From positions 88,164,980 through 88,228,979 of the forward strand of contig NC_037673.1 in the NCBI RefSeq assembly GCF_003255815.1: a stretch of DNA of 64,000 nt, written 5' to 3'. The position numbers were made by a program, and so were the translations under genes. Source of the stretch: Theropithecus gelada. Taxonomy: Eukaryota > Chordata > Mammalia > Primates > Cercopithecidae. The notes under the pieces were generated by a model. It worked only from the letters and a program-made list of their open reading frames with translations. It did not search any database and was not told where the DNA came from. Shown piece by piece: positions 1-12,246 of the stretch (the first letter of the stretch is position 1; each line of letters opens with the position of its first letter).

Positions 1-579
1 GCCTAACTTCTTCCTTTGTAGGTTCCTAAACTGAAATAACAAAATAATGCTGTTTTCATCTCTATTTTATCAGGCATATTGGATTCTGCTTGTGTGATAA
101 TAAATATTAAGATTGTAACTACTAATTTAAGTTGATTACCTCAATATTTCACATTTTTTAACATTGCTTCCCAACAAAAATATTTCCTAATATACTTTTA
201 AAGAACATTTTAAGAATTTTTTTTTTTAAAGGAAACCAACTTCCCAGAGATCAAATATACACAGTCAAGAAGTGTGTACAACCAATCCTTTTCTCTCAAG
301 GGTATTCCTGCCTCCATTTAAACTGTTTAAGTTATGTCGGTATAGGACCACAAATCTTGTTGAAATGTAACAAACAAAAACAAAACACATTATAAAATCA
401 GCTTGTCATTTGTATTTTGTTTAGTAAAAAATATCAGAAATATTAAATTATAAACTACATTTTTCACTTTCATCTCAATATTTGTCCTCCAGAAAAGCAA
501 TGTGAACTGATGGAAAGAGGCATCCAAGACAGGAAAGAAAAATACCCAAAAATTTTATAGGCAATATCAATCACTGGGT
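1..579. other. Unassigned AT-rich non-coding DNA
   Basis: No coding region, RNA gene or recognisable repeat family is visible here. The sequence is AT-rich with short A and T runs (for example the T run near 220-228). It may contain heavily decayed repeats that cannot be named by eye. Confidence 0.5.
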
Positions 580-775
580 AAAGGAATAAGTTCTGAATCA
601 ACATATATCAGCCGTGTAACACTGGGAATTTTTTTTTCACAACTCTATACTCCACTTTCCTTATCTTTGAAATGATCTCATAATGATATTTACCAAATAG
701 AGCACTTGTGAGTATGAAATGAGTTTATATTTGTCAGTGCATAAAACAGTATCTGGCATGTAACAATTACTCAAG
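580..775 (+). repeat. MIR SINE relic
   Basis: The order of motifs follows the mammalian-wide interspersed repeat: a TGTAACACTGGG stretch matching the MIR GTGTGACCTTGGGC box, a pyrimidine-rich TCCACTTTCCTTATCTTTGAAATG segment matching its CTCAGTTTCCTCATCTGTAAAATG box, then GAGTATGAAATGAG and a closing CAGTATCTGGCATGTAACAATTACTCA. MIRs are tRNA-derived SINEs mobilised by LINE-2 and long extinct, so heavy divergence is expected. The call rests on motif order, not on high identity. Confidence 0.7.
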
Positions 776-1246
776 AAAAAAAAAAAAAAAACAACATTGG
801 CTATTATCTCGATATATCTGAAAGAAGTCACTGTTGTTTTTTCAAAAACTAAAATACCTATTTTTATGTAAGATAGAATATTTAATTCCAGAAGACTAAT
901 CTTAGCTATTTTGTGAGATATATCGCCTTTTAAGAATAACCAACAGGATAATGCTTTAGAAATAATCCTATTTTATAAATCTTTTAAATTGAAGACTTGG
1001 CACATGGTCTGCCAGTTTCGAATTACATAAAAACTTTGATTTTTGATTTAGTGCTGTTATTTATTTTTCTATCATGATGGTCATTGTATATGTGAGATCC
1101 TTATGTCTTAAATACCATATAGGTAGACATTTTTATACTTATAAGGCCATAAAAATTATTTGTCCAGTGATACTATTTATTTAGTGGACACTGATATTAT
1201 AATCGATCTATAATATGATGTGCTAATATGTGTGCTCCATTGTGCT

Positions 1247-1318
1247 CTCAGTCCAATAGATTATTATCTAGATTATGTATATTACATATATAGATCATAT
1301 ATAATCTATTAGACTGAG
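1247..1318. repeat. Imperfect inverted repeat (AT-rich hairpin)
   Basis: The left arm at 1247-1264 (CTCAGTCCAATAGATTAT) pairs with the right arm at 1301-1318 (ATAATCTATTAGACTGAG) with one mismatch in 18. The 36-base loop is itself AT-rich and partly self-complementary around TCTAGA and TATATA. It could extrude as a cruciform. No mobile-element ends were recognised at its borders. Confidence 0.75.
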
Positions 1319-1942
1319 ATTATAATAATATAGATTTGAGTTTGATCTTGAATTTACCTTACCTAAAGTCTTGGAAAGCCTGTCAATGAGGTGTGCTCTT
1401 GTTCATCTTAAAAAGTCAATGCAAGTGAACCAGCTAGAAAGTAGAATCTGGAACAACTTTTCAATATGTGAAAGTCAAAATCAAAATGTCAACTACTCTG
1501 ACTTGGATAAAATTGAGTTATCAACTAAACCCTCACACTATATAAATGGATAAGAATTCAGTAAACTCCAAGAGGGTTCTTAAACTCACATATTATATCT
1601 ATTCTGTCCAATACTATAAAAAGTTTAAAAATTGTTCTGTAGGATGGAAATACTTGTAAGCATCTTGCCTCAAGGTTTAAAATACAAAAGTTTCTAACAG
1701 TTACTTAACACGTAAGAAAAAGAAAATAAAATTTGACACCTGTCATAAAATCTATTGAAGAAAGAATATTTATAGTCATAGCTTCCCTTTCCTGTGTGAA
1801 AAATGATGCATAACACAATCTTAATTGAGAAGCAATAGTGATAATTCACATTAAGTGTACCAGATATTCTAAAATTTGGTCTCTACATTTTTTCTTCTTT
1901 TCTTGGTAATATCACCTTAACAAACACCAGAAAATGAAAATC

Positions 1943-1979
1943 TCACACACACACACACACACCCCCACACACACACACC
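1943..1979. repeat. CA dinucleotide microsatellite, interrupted
   Basis: Two runs of CA repeats are separated by a short C run (ACCCCCAC). The interruption should lower slippage compared with a pure tract. Confidence 0.95.
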
Positions 1980-4900
1980 CCATTATGAAATGTTAAAATC
2001 AAATTAAAAATTCCTAAAGTTTGGAGAGATTTAAGTAATAAGAAATATTTTATGGAAATCAAATCTATATATGACTTCCCAGCCATTGATGACTCTTAAT
2101 GGCATGTGAGATTGACAATTACTTAGTTTTCCCTTGATAGAATAAAAGCAGTTATTAATCACATACCTTTGCTTGATATTCCACATTGTGCTATAAGAGC
2201 TACTTGAAGATGTCTGGATTCCATCCTTACAATTTATGTATTACAAACAAATACTGCTTTGGAAAAGTTGGACCAACTTATTTTTTCTAAGCTTTATTCT
2301 ATCTATTTGGCAAGATGTTCAAGCTCGTTGGTAAATATGTTAAAATTAATGTCCTCTTCTCTAAGAGCAAAATAAGTCATAATCACAAGTCTGAGATCAT
2401 TTCCATGTTTTAGCCAACCTGATTAACTTCCCTTTCTTTAATAAAATTCAACCATAGTTTAATTTTTAAGATGGCATACCTTTTCTAAAGTAATACTCCT
2501 TAATTTTATATTTGTGAAAATGTATAATTCTGTGTCTCTCTCCAGTATTGTCACTATGAATTGTTTTATCCAAAAGATAAGAAAAGAGACTAGTTTTTCA
2601 AAAACAAAAACTGTTAGAGTAATTGGAACTGGTCAAATGAGAAATCAAATATACACACCGCCAGTAGCACTGACAAAGCAAAAAGTATCCAGCCAAAGTT
2701 AAAGAATTTCCTAAATTTACTAATCATTATTTTTTAGACCAAGTTTCCACCCACCTACCCCCACCATTATATCAGGTTGAAGAGTCTAAAAGAAGATAGA
2801 CCCAAAAGAGCAGTTTAAAATGCTTTAATTTTTTTAAATGTGATACTGTTCTTTTTAAGGGTTCTTTCATATGTGATCAGTCAGAGATACTGACTTTTGT
2901 GAGTTAACACAAAAGTGAAATCGCACTTTTAAGTGCTGTCTCTCTTTGGAGATTTAATGTGCTTTGTAATATCTCTGAGATCAGTCAGGGAGAGACGAGA
3001 AGAAAGAAATTTGATTTTGAGTCTGGACCAAAGCTCGGTGACTTGAGAGGCACCTAAACATAATGAAAAGGAAGAAGTTTCAAAGAGAAAGTTGGCAGCT
3101 ATGACCAGAATCCACAGGGCTAGCAGGACTGACATCAACCAGAGGCAGATTTAGAGGGGTACCCTATGATCTCTCTTGATACCATTGACACTTCAAGACC
3201 CAGTTTCATTGGGGAACAGTCCAGTAAAAGAACATCTCCAAAGAACACAGCATGGTTGCAGTATTGAGAAAGACATGAAAATGCAGGCACCAAGGGCCTA
3301 ACGCTGTCCTTTTCTCCTCCAAAGATCACATACATCTGGGGAAAGCAAAAGTCAACATCTGAAACGTGCTTTTTTCAAGCTTGACTTAAATGATATAAAG
3401 TTGGCCGTATAATAGCTAGATGCTTACCTTTGTGACCTAGGTTCAGTCCAATCTAAGAACAAGTTATTAGCTGATTCCTGATAGTCTTCACTTACCTCCT
3501 GGTGAATAACTTTCTACCTCATCTTTTTTTTTTTTTTTAAATTAAAGCAACCATCAGCTAAACGTGTGTCAAATATTGAAAATCAGCACAGAACACCCCC
3601 ATTGCTTTCACCCTCATTGCTTTGTTTCCAATGTTTTCAATGATCTATGGATTTCTGACATTTCTGAAGGTTGCAATTTATGCCCAAATAGCTACGTATG
3701 AAATGTAAATTCTAAACTTGGTATAGAAATATCTAAACACAAAATAATAGCAATAGTGATCATTAAATTAAAGAAATCATACAAATATTTTAAACTAGAA
3801 TGTGTTTGTTGACAAAAGGGGTGAGTGCTTAAGTTCCATAGGTATAGACTTACATACCCATTCGGCTTACACAGTATAAGAAAATAAAATACTTAGAACA
3901 GTGAATGTTAACCACATGTGAGATTTGAAAGTTATAGACCAAATAGATTTATCATGATGATGTCTATGATAAGATGGCATCTCACTCCAGTGATGTGGGC
4001 TAAATTAATTGAATTGTAGCTACAGAAAGTTTTATAAATTTGCTTACATTAGATTTATTTTCAAAATAAATAAAAGAATTGAGTTACTTGTCAAAATAAG
4101 GTAAAAAAAAAATACCACATTTAGCCTAGATACTGAGAAAATACTTACAAAGACCTAATAATTACCATTTCAATTTTACTTATACTTCTTCATAAAAATT
4201 ACTGATTTAGGATATATCTTCATGACATCAAAATATCTGATCAATTTGACATAAAGATTCACTTAAATTTAGTAAAATAATAGTCAAATGTTTCATAGAA
4301 CATTAAATGAAACATTTTGTTTTAGGGGGTTATCATAGCATTTTGTGCGTACTTTCAAAGTTCTTTAACTTAGGCAGAATTTTAAGAAACTGAAAACTTC
4401 CACACAGAAAAGCCAATATTGTGCTTTTACTATTATCTAATGTATCTTTTTGGTGGAACCAATTCTGGAGAAATTCTTGAAAATTCATATTTTTGAGGTA
4501 ACAAAAATTTGTCTTTTTTAAGTTATGAAATAAGGTGATATAGCAATATGTGATTTTAGTCCTAGCAATAATCTGAATTTATGGAGTTTCTTTCCCTATT
4601 GTGAAAAGTCAAATAAGATTATCTGGTAGTGTTCTAAATACCGGCAGGAACACATAATTATACCACAAAGTGTAAGAAATTCATATATTACAAAGGTACT
4701 TTTTAGTATATAGGCTTCAGTTATTTATAAACAAACGTTAAATATCAATGATATAGTTAGTAAATTAAATTACAAAAGTGTTCTTTTGTGTATTACACGT
4801 ATTAAAATCAAATAAAATTCCTGTTTTTTAGTGTTTCAACCCTTTGTATCTCTTTGAGAAATGAGCTTTTAAGCATTTCTTTTTCCTCTTCACATCTAAA

Positions 4901-5374
4901 AAAGTATTTTATGCTAACCAGAATACCTAGACTAAATGTAAGGTTATATTTTGAAAAGGCTATATTTTGGTCTGTGCAAAACTAGCACTCTCAGGAACCA
5001 CATACCCTAGATACGCGTTTATAATTTTGGGCATGCACTATTACTAGCCAAGTCAAATTCTACCACAAATAAATACGTCCCTGTTAGTGTAGGGTATGCC
5101 TTTTCTATCCGTTACTCTAGACTTCAAAGAGCTAATTATAGTTTTAATATTCTGTGAGTTTCCTATAAATAATGCTTGTGATTTCTTTGTAAAATATCTG
5201 TATATACCAATCATGTTTATATACTCATAAATGTAAACTAACAAGAGGAAACACGATCCTATGGCAAACATTAAGAGTAATAAATGTCTTTCCTCTATTC
5301 TTAAAAGAGAATAATTGTTTGTGTACATGTATCCATATGAATCTGATGTCAATTATTTAATATTTAATCCCACA

Positions 5375-5520
5375 AACATTTTTTCAATATTTACATACCA
5401 GGTTCTGAGGATCCAGAAATGAACAAAACAGATGAAGTTCCTATTCCCATAGAGCTTACATTTCTAGTGAAAGGAGATAGATATTAAATAGATACACAAA
5501 TGATTACTATCTGTCTGTTA
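5375..5520 (-). repeat. LINE-2 3' end relic, antisense
   Basis: Read on the plus strand it follows the reverse complement of the LINE-2 3' end: an ATATTTACATACCAGGTTCTG segment (L2: TATTTACTGAGCACC...CCAGGCACTG), then GATCCAGAAATGAACAAAACAGATGAAG, TTCCTATTCCCATAGAGCTTACATTTCTAGTG. The last block matches the L2 box complementary to CACTAGAATGTAAGCTCC. The element is old and fragmentary. Confidence 0.75.
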
Positions 5521-7892
5521 TTGATAAATTCTATGAATAAGATGAAGGCAGGGCACAAGAATATAAGGAGAATCTAGTGCACCTATGATTAACTTTATGA
5601 TCCAACAAATATTAATATAATGGTCTTTCTCCAGTTGGGTTTCCTCTCATGACATGTCTCCAGCTCAGTAGCAGTGAATTTTGTTTTGCCTAGAATATAA
5701 AGTGGAAGGAAATAACAAGGGAATTTTAGCCAGGGAAACTGATTGATGTTCTATGGCCTAAAATAGTTCCTAATGATAAAACATTTAGATTCCAATTCAA
5801 CTAACACATATTGGACATAATTATATGAAGGAATGTAATTCACATATACATTTCCCATTATTTAAATGTTCATTTTGGTGTCTGCTATTCTGTAAGTAAT
5901 TGTGATTTATACTCCACAAAACATTATGTGATCAAACAAGTTAACATTCTTATCCTTGAATCTCTTTTATTGCTATATTGTTGAATACACCATTACAAGG
6001 CAATGAATTTATTAGAATAGTATTGATCCATGTGCTCTCTTTAGTTTGGTGATTACTAAAATCACTGATAAAATATAGGTGAGTCTTGGTTTCCAAAACG
6101 GCCCAGTGAAGAATTCATTTCTGAATTTTAGTTACTTTATTATTAATAGCTTTATCTTTACATTCCAACCTTTAAAATGACCCATTGTTTCAAATTAAAC
6201 ATTTTTCTCAAAATAGTATTGCACTTCTTGATTTCACAATTTTTTTTTTACTAATATATGGATGAGGATGATAAAAATATTCTGGGATTAAATCATATCA
6301 AATTGTCTCCAACATAATCCACCAAAAGGAAAATGATTAATAAATAAAGAGATTTATTCACTGTCACCAATTTTTTAACTCATACTCCTTAAGTTGTTTA
6401 TGTAGTTAAATAAAAATATGATTGTCATGATTTGTAATTATTACTTTCAAAGTACACCAATTTATTTTCATGAGCTAAGTTAGTAAGCCTGTAACTTCTC
6501 AAGATGCTCTTTGAAACAAATCAGTTATGACTATTGGAAAAAGAAGCAAATGTATCAAGAACAGCTGCTTTTTAGGGCTAATTTTTCTAGGTAAATATCT
6601 AATTTAAAGGGAAGACATTTCCTAAAATATTTCCTACCCAATGATTCTGCATTCAGGAGCTCCATATCCTATAAGCTTTGGTTGCCAAAAAAACTCATTT
6701 GAAATTTTAGTGACTATATTTAGTACAGGATTCCATGAATGCAAAGCAAGCATACCACACATACCATCTCATTAGTTCTCCATATAATCTTTAAAACTAT
6801 TTTAAATGTATTTTTTGAAGAGCTTAATTTGACCCTGAATCTTCAGCTCCTTCAGAGGACATTTGAAAAGGTGTGAAAGAGACTTTTTTCATTCTGTAAT
6901 TCTGTAATATTCCTGTTGTACCATATAGAAAAGAAATTAATATAATGTTCAAATGATAGTTGCAAAAACATGAAATATGGGCTAATTTAATTATACTTAA
7001 TTGATATCTTAAACGTCAGTTTTTGTTATGGAAAAAATCATGTTTATAGATATGTTTAAATTGCTATCTTTCTGCATTTTTACTGCCCCAGAAGACAAAA
7101 GGAATACCCCACAACCTTGTTTAGAGGAGGGCATGAACGAAGACTCACACAGCAGAAATTATGCATATTTGAACCACATTGAATGCAGAAATTTCTAGAC
7201 TATTTATTTTTGTTTTCCAAAAACATTTACATTGAATAAAATTAGCCATAGATGGTGACAAATTTTGTGTCACTCTTAATAGATGTATCATCTACTGTTT
7301 GAGGCCAAGAAATGAGTAGTTTCCATAATTAGTAAGGGAAATTGAATAATTGGACTGTGGTTTGTGAGGAGGTTTTTTTTCCTCTAAGAAGGAAAACCAT
7401 GTAATCTGTAAGTCACAGTCAAGTGGGTTTACTTGATTCATTCTTTTTAAGCACACGATTATCTCATGTTCATTTAACATAAGCTACAAAATAAATGTTC
7501 AAGCATGGAAGTTTTTCCCTTTCACCAGGATATCTGAGGTTTTTTTTTTTTTTTAATTTGACTTAAGAGTTTTATTATAAAATATACTCTGTATTTAATT
7601 TTAACATAAATTTAGAGAAAAGTTAAGTAAAATAAAATTGTCCCCCTAATAAACGAAAACATTTGAGAGTCCATATATGCATTATAACACTGTGAAAAGA
7701 TAAAAATAATTTGATTCATATTTTCCTCTGAAGCAAAGATTTTATTTTGAATGAGCACCATATAAAAATATTACATTCACAATATTATGACTGTATCCAT
7801 TTTATTCCCACAGTTTGTTGTATAATGGAATGTATTCTGGCTGGGGCAAAACTTTCAAAAGTTGATGAACTAAGCAAGTATATCCATTGCTT
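5521..7892. other. Unassigned AT-rich non-coding DNA
   Basis: No gene or nameable repeat is visible. T runs occur near 7371-7380 and 7541-7554. Small open frames at 7292-7480 and 7747-7935 have no recognisable protein content. Confidence 0.5.
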
Positions 7893-8035
7893 TTCAATCA
7901 TTCATTCATTCATCATTTCAGCAGATATCAACTGAATATCTATTGTGTCTCAGATGCAAGGGATATAATAATTAAAAAGACAAAGTTCCTGCTAAAAAGG
8001 AACTTGTAGACTAATTCAAAGCAGGAAATGGGCAA
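7893..8035 (-). repeat. LINE-2 3' end relic, antisense
   Basis: Begins with ATTC/CATT repeats (TCATTCATTCATTCATC), the reverse complement of the GAATGAATGA tail of LINE-2, followed by CAACTGAATATCTATTGTGTCTCAGATGC and AAAAAGACAAAGTTCCTGCT, which parallel the antisense L2 boxes for a body-to-tail read-through. Confidence 0.7.
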
Positions 8036-8105
8036 TTATCATACCTAATTTGAACTTGAAGAATTTGTTCTGTCCGAATTTTTCCGTATGATTTTAAATA
8101 TTCAG

Positions 8106-8529
8106 CGGGAGAGAAGAGAGATTGGTCAATGGGTGCAAACATACAGTGAGATAGAAGGTATAAGTCTTAATATTATAGCTCAGTAGAGTGACTATAGTTA
8201 GCAATAATGTATTGTATATTTCAAAGTAGCTAGAAGAGAGGTCTTGAAATGTTCTCAACTTGTAATGATGAAGTCAGGTTATCTGGGATATCATTCTAAC
8301 ATAGAAATGATAAATACTCAAGGTCACGGGTATCCCAAATAACCTGACTTGAAATGTCCATGACCTTAAGTATTTATATGAGTATTGAGTATTTGCATAA
8401 GTATCTTGAGTATTTGTATGAGTACCCAAATAACCCGACTTGATCATTACATATCCATGCATGACAAAATATCACACATACCCCATAAATATGTACAACA
8501 TTATGTATTAATAAAAAATTGAAAAAAAG
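8106..8529 (+). mobile_element. L1M 3' UTR and tail with internal inverted duplication
   Basis: The segment matches the 3' end of an old L1M LINE: GGTCAATGGGTGCAAACATACAG, GTGACTATAGTTAGCAATAATG, TATTTCAAAGTAGCTAGAAGAGAGG, then ATATCACACATACCCCATAAATATGTACAACATTATG and an A-rich end after TTAATAAAAAATTG. All of these recur in L1MA/MB/MC 3' UTRs. Between about 8265 and 8445 the consensus order is disturbed: two segments are present in both orientations and one is repeated directly. This makes the copy longer than expected. It is a 5'-truncated, dead element. Confidence 0.85.
8271..8443. repeat. Local inverted and direct duplications inside the L1M tail
   Basis: Arm A at 8271-8290 (AAGTCAGGTTATCTGGGATA) is the reverse complement of 8331-8350 with one mismatch. 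Arm B at 8311-8330 is the reverse complement of 8357-8376 with three mismatches in 20. The 8329-8351 segment (TATCCCAAATAACCTGACTTG core) recurs directly at about 8421-8442 as TACCCAAATAACCCGACTTG. This nested pattern fits template switching during replication or repair, not simple tandem slippage. Confidence 0.85.
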
Positions 8530-10199
8530 TTAAGATTTTAATTCATCTTGGGTTTTTAAATTAATTCAATAAATTGGTACTAGTTTCCTCTGTCTAGCGA
8601 ATGACATCCCCCTAAAATACCCAAATATCCATTGTCTCTGTTACTTTTTCAAATTTCTGACCCAAGGCTGGTTATGAAAAATGTTGAGCAGATCAATTCC
8701 TTCTTCAGATTCTCTCTAAGAGACTCATCAACTTTTAAGATGTTGTTGAATCATCCATGAGCTTAAAGGAAGGGGATTTCAAAAGGACCTGTGGAGTCCT
8801 TTAGAAATCAGAAACTAGAAAAAAAAATATATAAGGATATCCTATAACACCAACTTTGGTGGATTATCGTTGGTGTTACATTTTTAGAGAATTTACAGAG
8901 TTCTGAGTACGGTGAGGCACATATAATGCATACAACACTTTCTATATAGGAATTATTTAATTAATTGTCTTGCCATGTATATAATATAGTACTTGACCTC
9001 TGGAAGTTTATTTTCTTTGAGTCATATATGTAGCTATATATGTTTGTGTTTATGTATATGTGTACGTACACATGTATATAAAAATAGAGAAGTAAAAGTT
9101 CTAGGGTCTCCAAATTTTAACATTTCCAATAGCTTTGCCTGGCTCCTACAATAAAGTTGTAGCCCTTTCTCAATGCACTATTACCAAGAGTTGGCAGCAA
9201 TAATATGTCTGATAGTATTATAAGGTCATTCTCAGAAATACCATCTCAGAGAAGCACTAGCCTTGGGCACATTGTTTGAGCATGGTAGATGATTAGATTA
9301 TAAGAATAAAAGTGGGGCAAGGCAAATTGGGTGTTAAGTATGATTTCATTTCTAGAAATATCCTAGTAGTTTTATGTCACAGCTATATAATTCTTAAAGT
9401 TAGAATTTTTTCAAAATTTTTGATTTTTAATGCATATTTTTGTTAACTTCACTAAAAAGTTTTCATATAACATTGTCACTTACTGTATTATTTTATCATT
9501 ACACATAATATTATTATATCCAATATTTTAAGAATGCACTCACTCTTTGGGGAAAACACACCTAAATTTGCTTTGCATCTGCATTGCTATATAATTTGTA
9601 TTTTTGAGTGGAGTTTTACTTTAGCAATACTATAAGCAAAGAGAAGAATAATTTTTAGCGATCCCTCTATTTTTCATGGCTACGATCACTGCTTTCATAG
9701 CTATCCTTCTACTGTGTCAGTTAATATTAACTCCTCTATACCTCCCTACAATAGCATAATGCAGATACTAATTTTCTGAGGATGAAGATTGAAGTTTGAA
9801 ATCATTGATTGTAGTCACTATCTAGTCTTTAAATGAGAACATCAATAATGCAGACTAAAAGTGAGAAATAAGTAAAGTTTTCCTTTGATGTCATCAGTTT
9901 CTGCATTAAAAAAAAATATTTTCTTATCTTGGTGACACCACTTCCATCTCCAGATGCTTAATAACTTAACGATCTCCTTATTGACCTTCTTACATTTATT
10001 CTTATAATGTTCAGGGAGACCATCTATGGCTTAGGTAATACCTATGTTAACTGTCTGCCAGGTATTTGCATTTTATTACGTTATCATGTTTTCAGCCAAC
10101 AGACTATGTTACTAAGGATGGTAAGTATTTAGGGACTAATCTAAAATCTTTCAGAAATCGATAATTTGTGGGCAGTTATGTGTATAGGGAGAAATGGTT
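8530..10199. other. Unassigned AT-rich non-coding DNA
   Basis: No gene or named repeat is recognised. A perfect 16-bp palindrome, ATGTGTACGTACACAT, lies at 9058-9073 within alternating purine-pyrimidine sequence. The rest is AT-rich with scattered A runs. Confidence 0.5.
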
Positions 10200-10204
10200 T
10201 TCTT

Positions 10205-10275
10205 CAGTGGTTCAGCAAGCATTTATTTGGCATTCACTATGTGCAAAGTACTAAAATGGCTAGAAACATGGAATA
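10205..10275 (-). repeat. LINE-2 3' end relic, antisense (short)
   Basis: CAGCAAGCATTTATTTGGCATTCACTATGTGCAAAGTACTAAAATGG parallels the antisense LINE-2 end (CAACAAATATTTATTGAGCACCTACTATGTGCCAGGCACTG). Only about 70 bases are recognisable. Confidence 0.6.
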
Positions 10276-11930
10276 TTCCACATCACACACAGAAACAGTG
10301 CTTTGGCAACAGGGTCTCCATTATACATTCCAAATTACCTTGATTGTTCTATTCATAGAAATGAGTTGATTTAGCTATGCATACAAATTTTAACAATCTC
10401 ATAATACTACACATCACAACTTGAATTTTTGAAAAGACATTGTGATTTTTCCCCCTTCAGGCCTAAATACAAGGCTTACCTGATTTAATAGGAATGCTTG
10501 GTTTGTGTTCACTGTGAAAATATTTCAGTCATATTACCTGATCTTTTGCTTATCGAATATTACTAAATGTCTGCTGCCATTTTCTCTTTTTGCTCCTAAC
10601 TGAATAACTGAACTTTTAAAGGGGTGGTATCATAAATGGAAACTCAGCACCTATGTATTTATATTTTGTTTGGAGAGGAAAAATGATGAAAGTGAATAAA
10701 AAGGGCATAAGTTTATTATTTTCTTTCTTCCTCTGCAGACTGAGGATGATTTTATGAAAAGGGAAACATGAATGTTTCCCAAGAAGATACATGTTTATTA
10801 TATCATAGTTGTGCCTATAAATCTGGCTACCATTAGCGATGATACCTCTAAAACAACTATAGGAAAATTAGGGAAACTATCTTTCCTGTGGACTGGGGGA
10901 AACCTGGTTCTTCAGGCTTACTCTTCTGAGTTGGTTTCTTCACTTTGAAAGCATCTCTTGCTAATATTTACTCTTCAAGGAGATACTCTGATAGATGGCA
11001 GAGAGGGCTGCCTTTTTTTTCTGCTCCCATTACCTCCCACAGAAAGAGATGTGTTTCCTCTGCTTCCAACTGAAGTAATTGTCCCATTTATCACATATTT
11101 CATTGTGGGATAACAAATTACCATACTGATAACTCACCTTAATAGCTACTTGGCTAGGTAAGTATGCCCACTTTATAACAGTATTTTCTGAAAATTTTGA
11201 TGGCATCTTGGGAGATTATTACAAGTGTTGTAAGTACTTTCAGTAATTCTATTCTAGATGTCTGTTTCACAATCAGATTCCAGTGTCCTGCTCCTTATAG
11301 GAGTGATACAAGAAGACGAAGGCAGAGGGAAAAGTGTGTTGACATGGGCATAGAAAAATCAAAGGACAAAGAGGATTGGTGTTCACTGCTTGCATTTAAT
11401 ATAGTGATGAGAACAACTATACCATCCTGGTGTTATGCTCTCATCCAGTATAGATAGTCCAGGAGAGGGACATTAAAGATGGCTAAGTGGCGTGTCTTAT
11501 TGGAAGGTTCCGACTGACACAAACTCAAAAGCTTCATGATCCAGAAAGGCATAGGGACAGGTGGAAGTTTCCTGTAGCCTCAGCAAGAGGCAGAAATACT
11601 AGTGTTCTGTGCAACAAAGAGGGTAAAGTAGCTGGTAGAAAAAGGTGGTCATTTGGACATTAAGAAAGGCCAAGTAATCCTGAGGGGAATAATACAGGAG
11701 ATAAGTGCTTGATCCAAAAGCCAAAACCTATTAGGTAAATAGATGTCCCAGCAGGTGCCAGGTTAGGTGACAGCAATGGTGGTGAGCAACACACCCATAC
11801 TGCAAAACCTTACCATTTCATAACACCCGGAAATGTAGATAAAGCACAGAGATGGATAGAGGTTACCCTGACTGACTTTATCTTCCAAATGAAGGCTTGA
11901 ATTAAAACTTAAGTTCAGTTATAGAAAATT
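10276..11930. other. Unassigned non-coding DNA
   Basis: No gene is supported. The open frame at 11197-11457 (86 codons) lacks any recognised domain or splice context. The stretch 11040-11880 is less AT-biased than its surroundings and could be an old, unrecognised repeat or single-copy DNA. Confidence 0.5.
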
Positions 11931-11942
11931 AAAATATTACAC

Positions 11943-12235
11943 TTTTTTTTTGAAACAGAGTCTCGCTCTGTCACCCAGGCTATAGTGCAATGGTGCAATC
12001 TCGGCTCACTGCAACCTCTGCATCCAGGGTTCAAGTGATTCTCCCTGCCTCAGCCTCCCGAATAGCTGGGATTACAGGTGCGTGCCACCACGCCTGGCTA
12101 TTTTTTGTATTTTTAGTAGAGATGGGGTTTTGCCATGTTGGCCAGGCTGGTCTTGAACTCCTGATCTCAGGTGATCCGCCCGCCTTGGCCTTCCAAAGTG
12201 CTGGGATTACAGGCATGAGCCACAGCAAACGGCCT
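11943..12235 (-). mobile_element. Full-length Alu SINE (AluS-type), antisense
   Basis: The plus strand reads T run, GAGTCTCGCTCTGTCACCCAGGC, two Alu monomers, and closes with GGGATTACAGGCATGAGCCAC. The insertion is bounded by an 11-bp target-site duplication AAAATATTACA at 11931-11941 and 12236-12246, next to a T run as expected for LINE-1-endonuclease insertion of a minus-strand Alu. The open frame at 11990-12268 is the usual Alu antisense translation and does not represent a gene. Confidence 0.97.
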
Positions 12236-12246
12236 AAAATATTACA

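Larger units (their letters stand above)
776..5374. other. Unassigned AT-rich non-coding DNA
   Basis: This 4.6-kb stretch holds no supportable gene. Short open frames at 1371-1553, 2514-2702, 2929-3335 and 5053-5352 have no recognisable domain, no splice context and composition matching the surrounding AT-rich DNA, so I treat them as chance. Simple features inside it (an inverted repeat at 1247-1318 and a CA repeat at 1943-1979) are listed separately. Undetected decayed LINE sequence is likely. Confidence 0.5.

Noticed and set aside
5053..5352. 99-codon minus-strand open frame with hydrophobic stretch (LLLLMFAIGSCFLLLVYIYEY)
   Set aside because: The hydrophobic run comes from T/A-rich codons; no initiation context, splice signals or family resemblance support a membrane protein gene.
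7893..7920. TCAT tetranucleotide run as an independent microsatellite
   Set aside because: It is the expected tail repeat of an antisense LINE-2 end.
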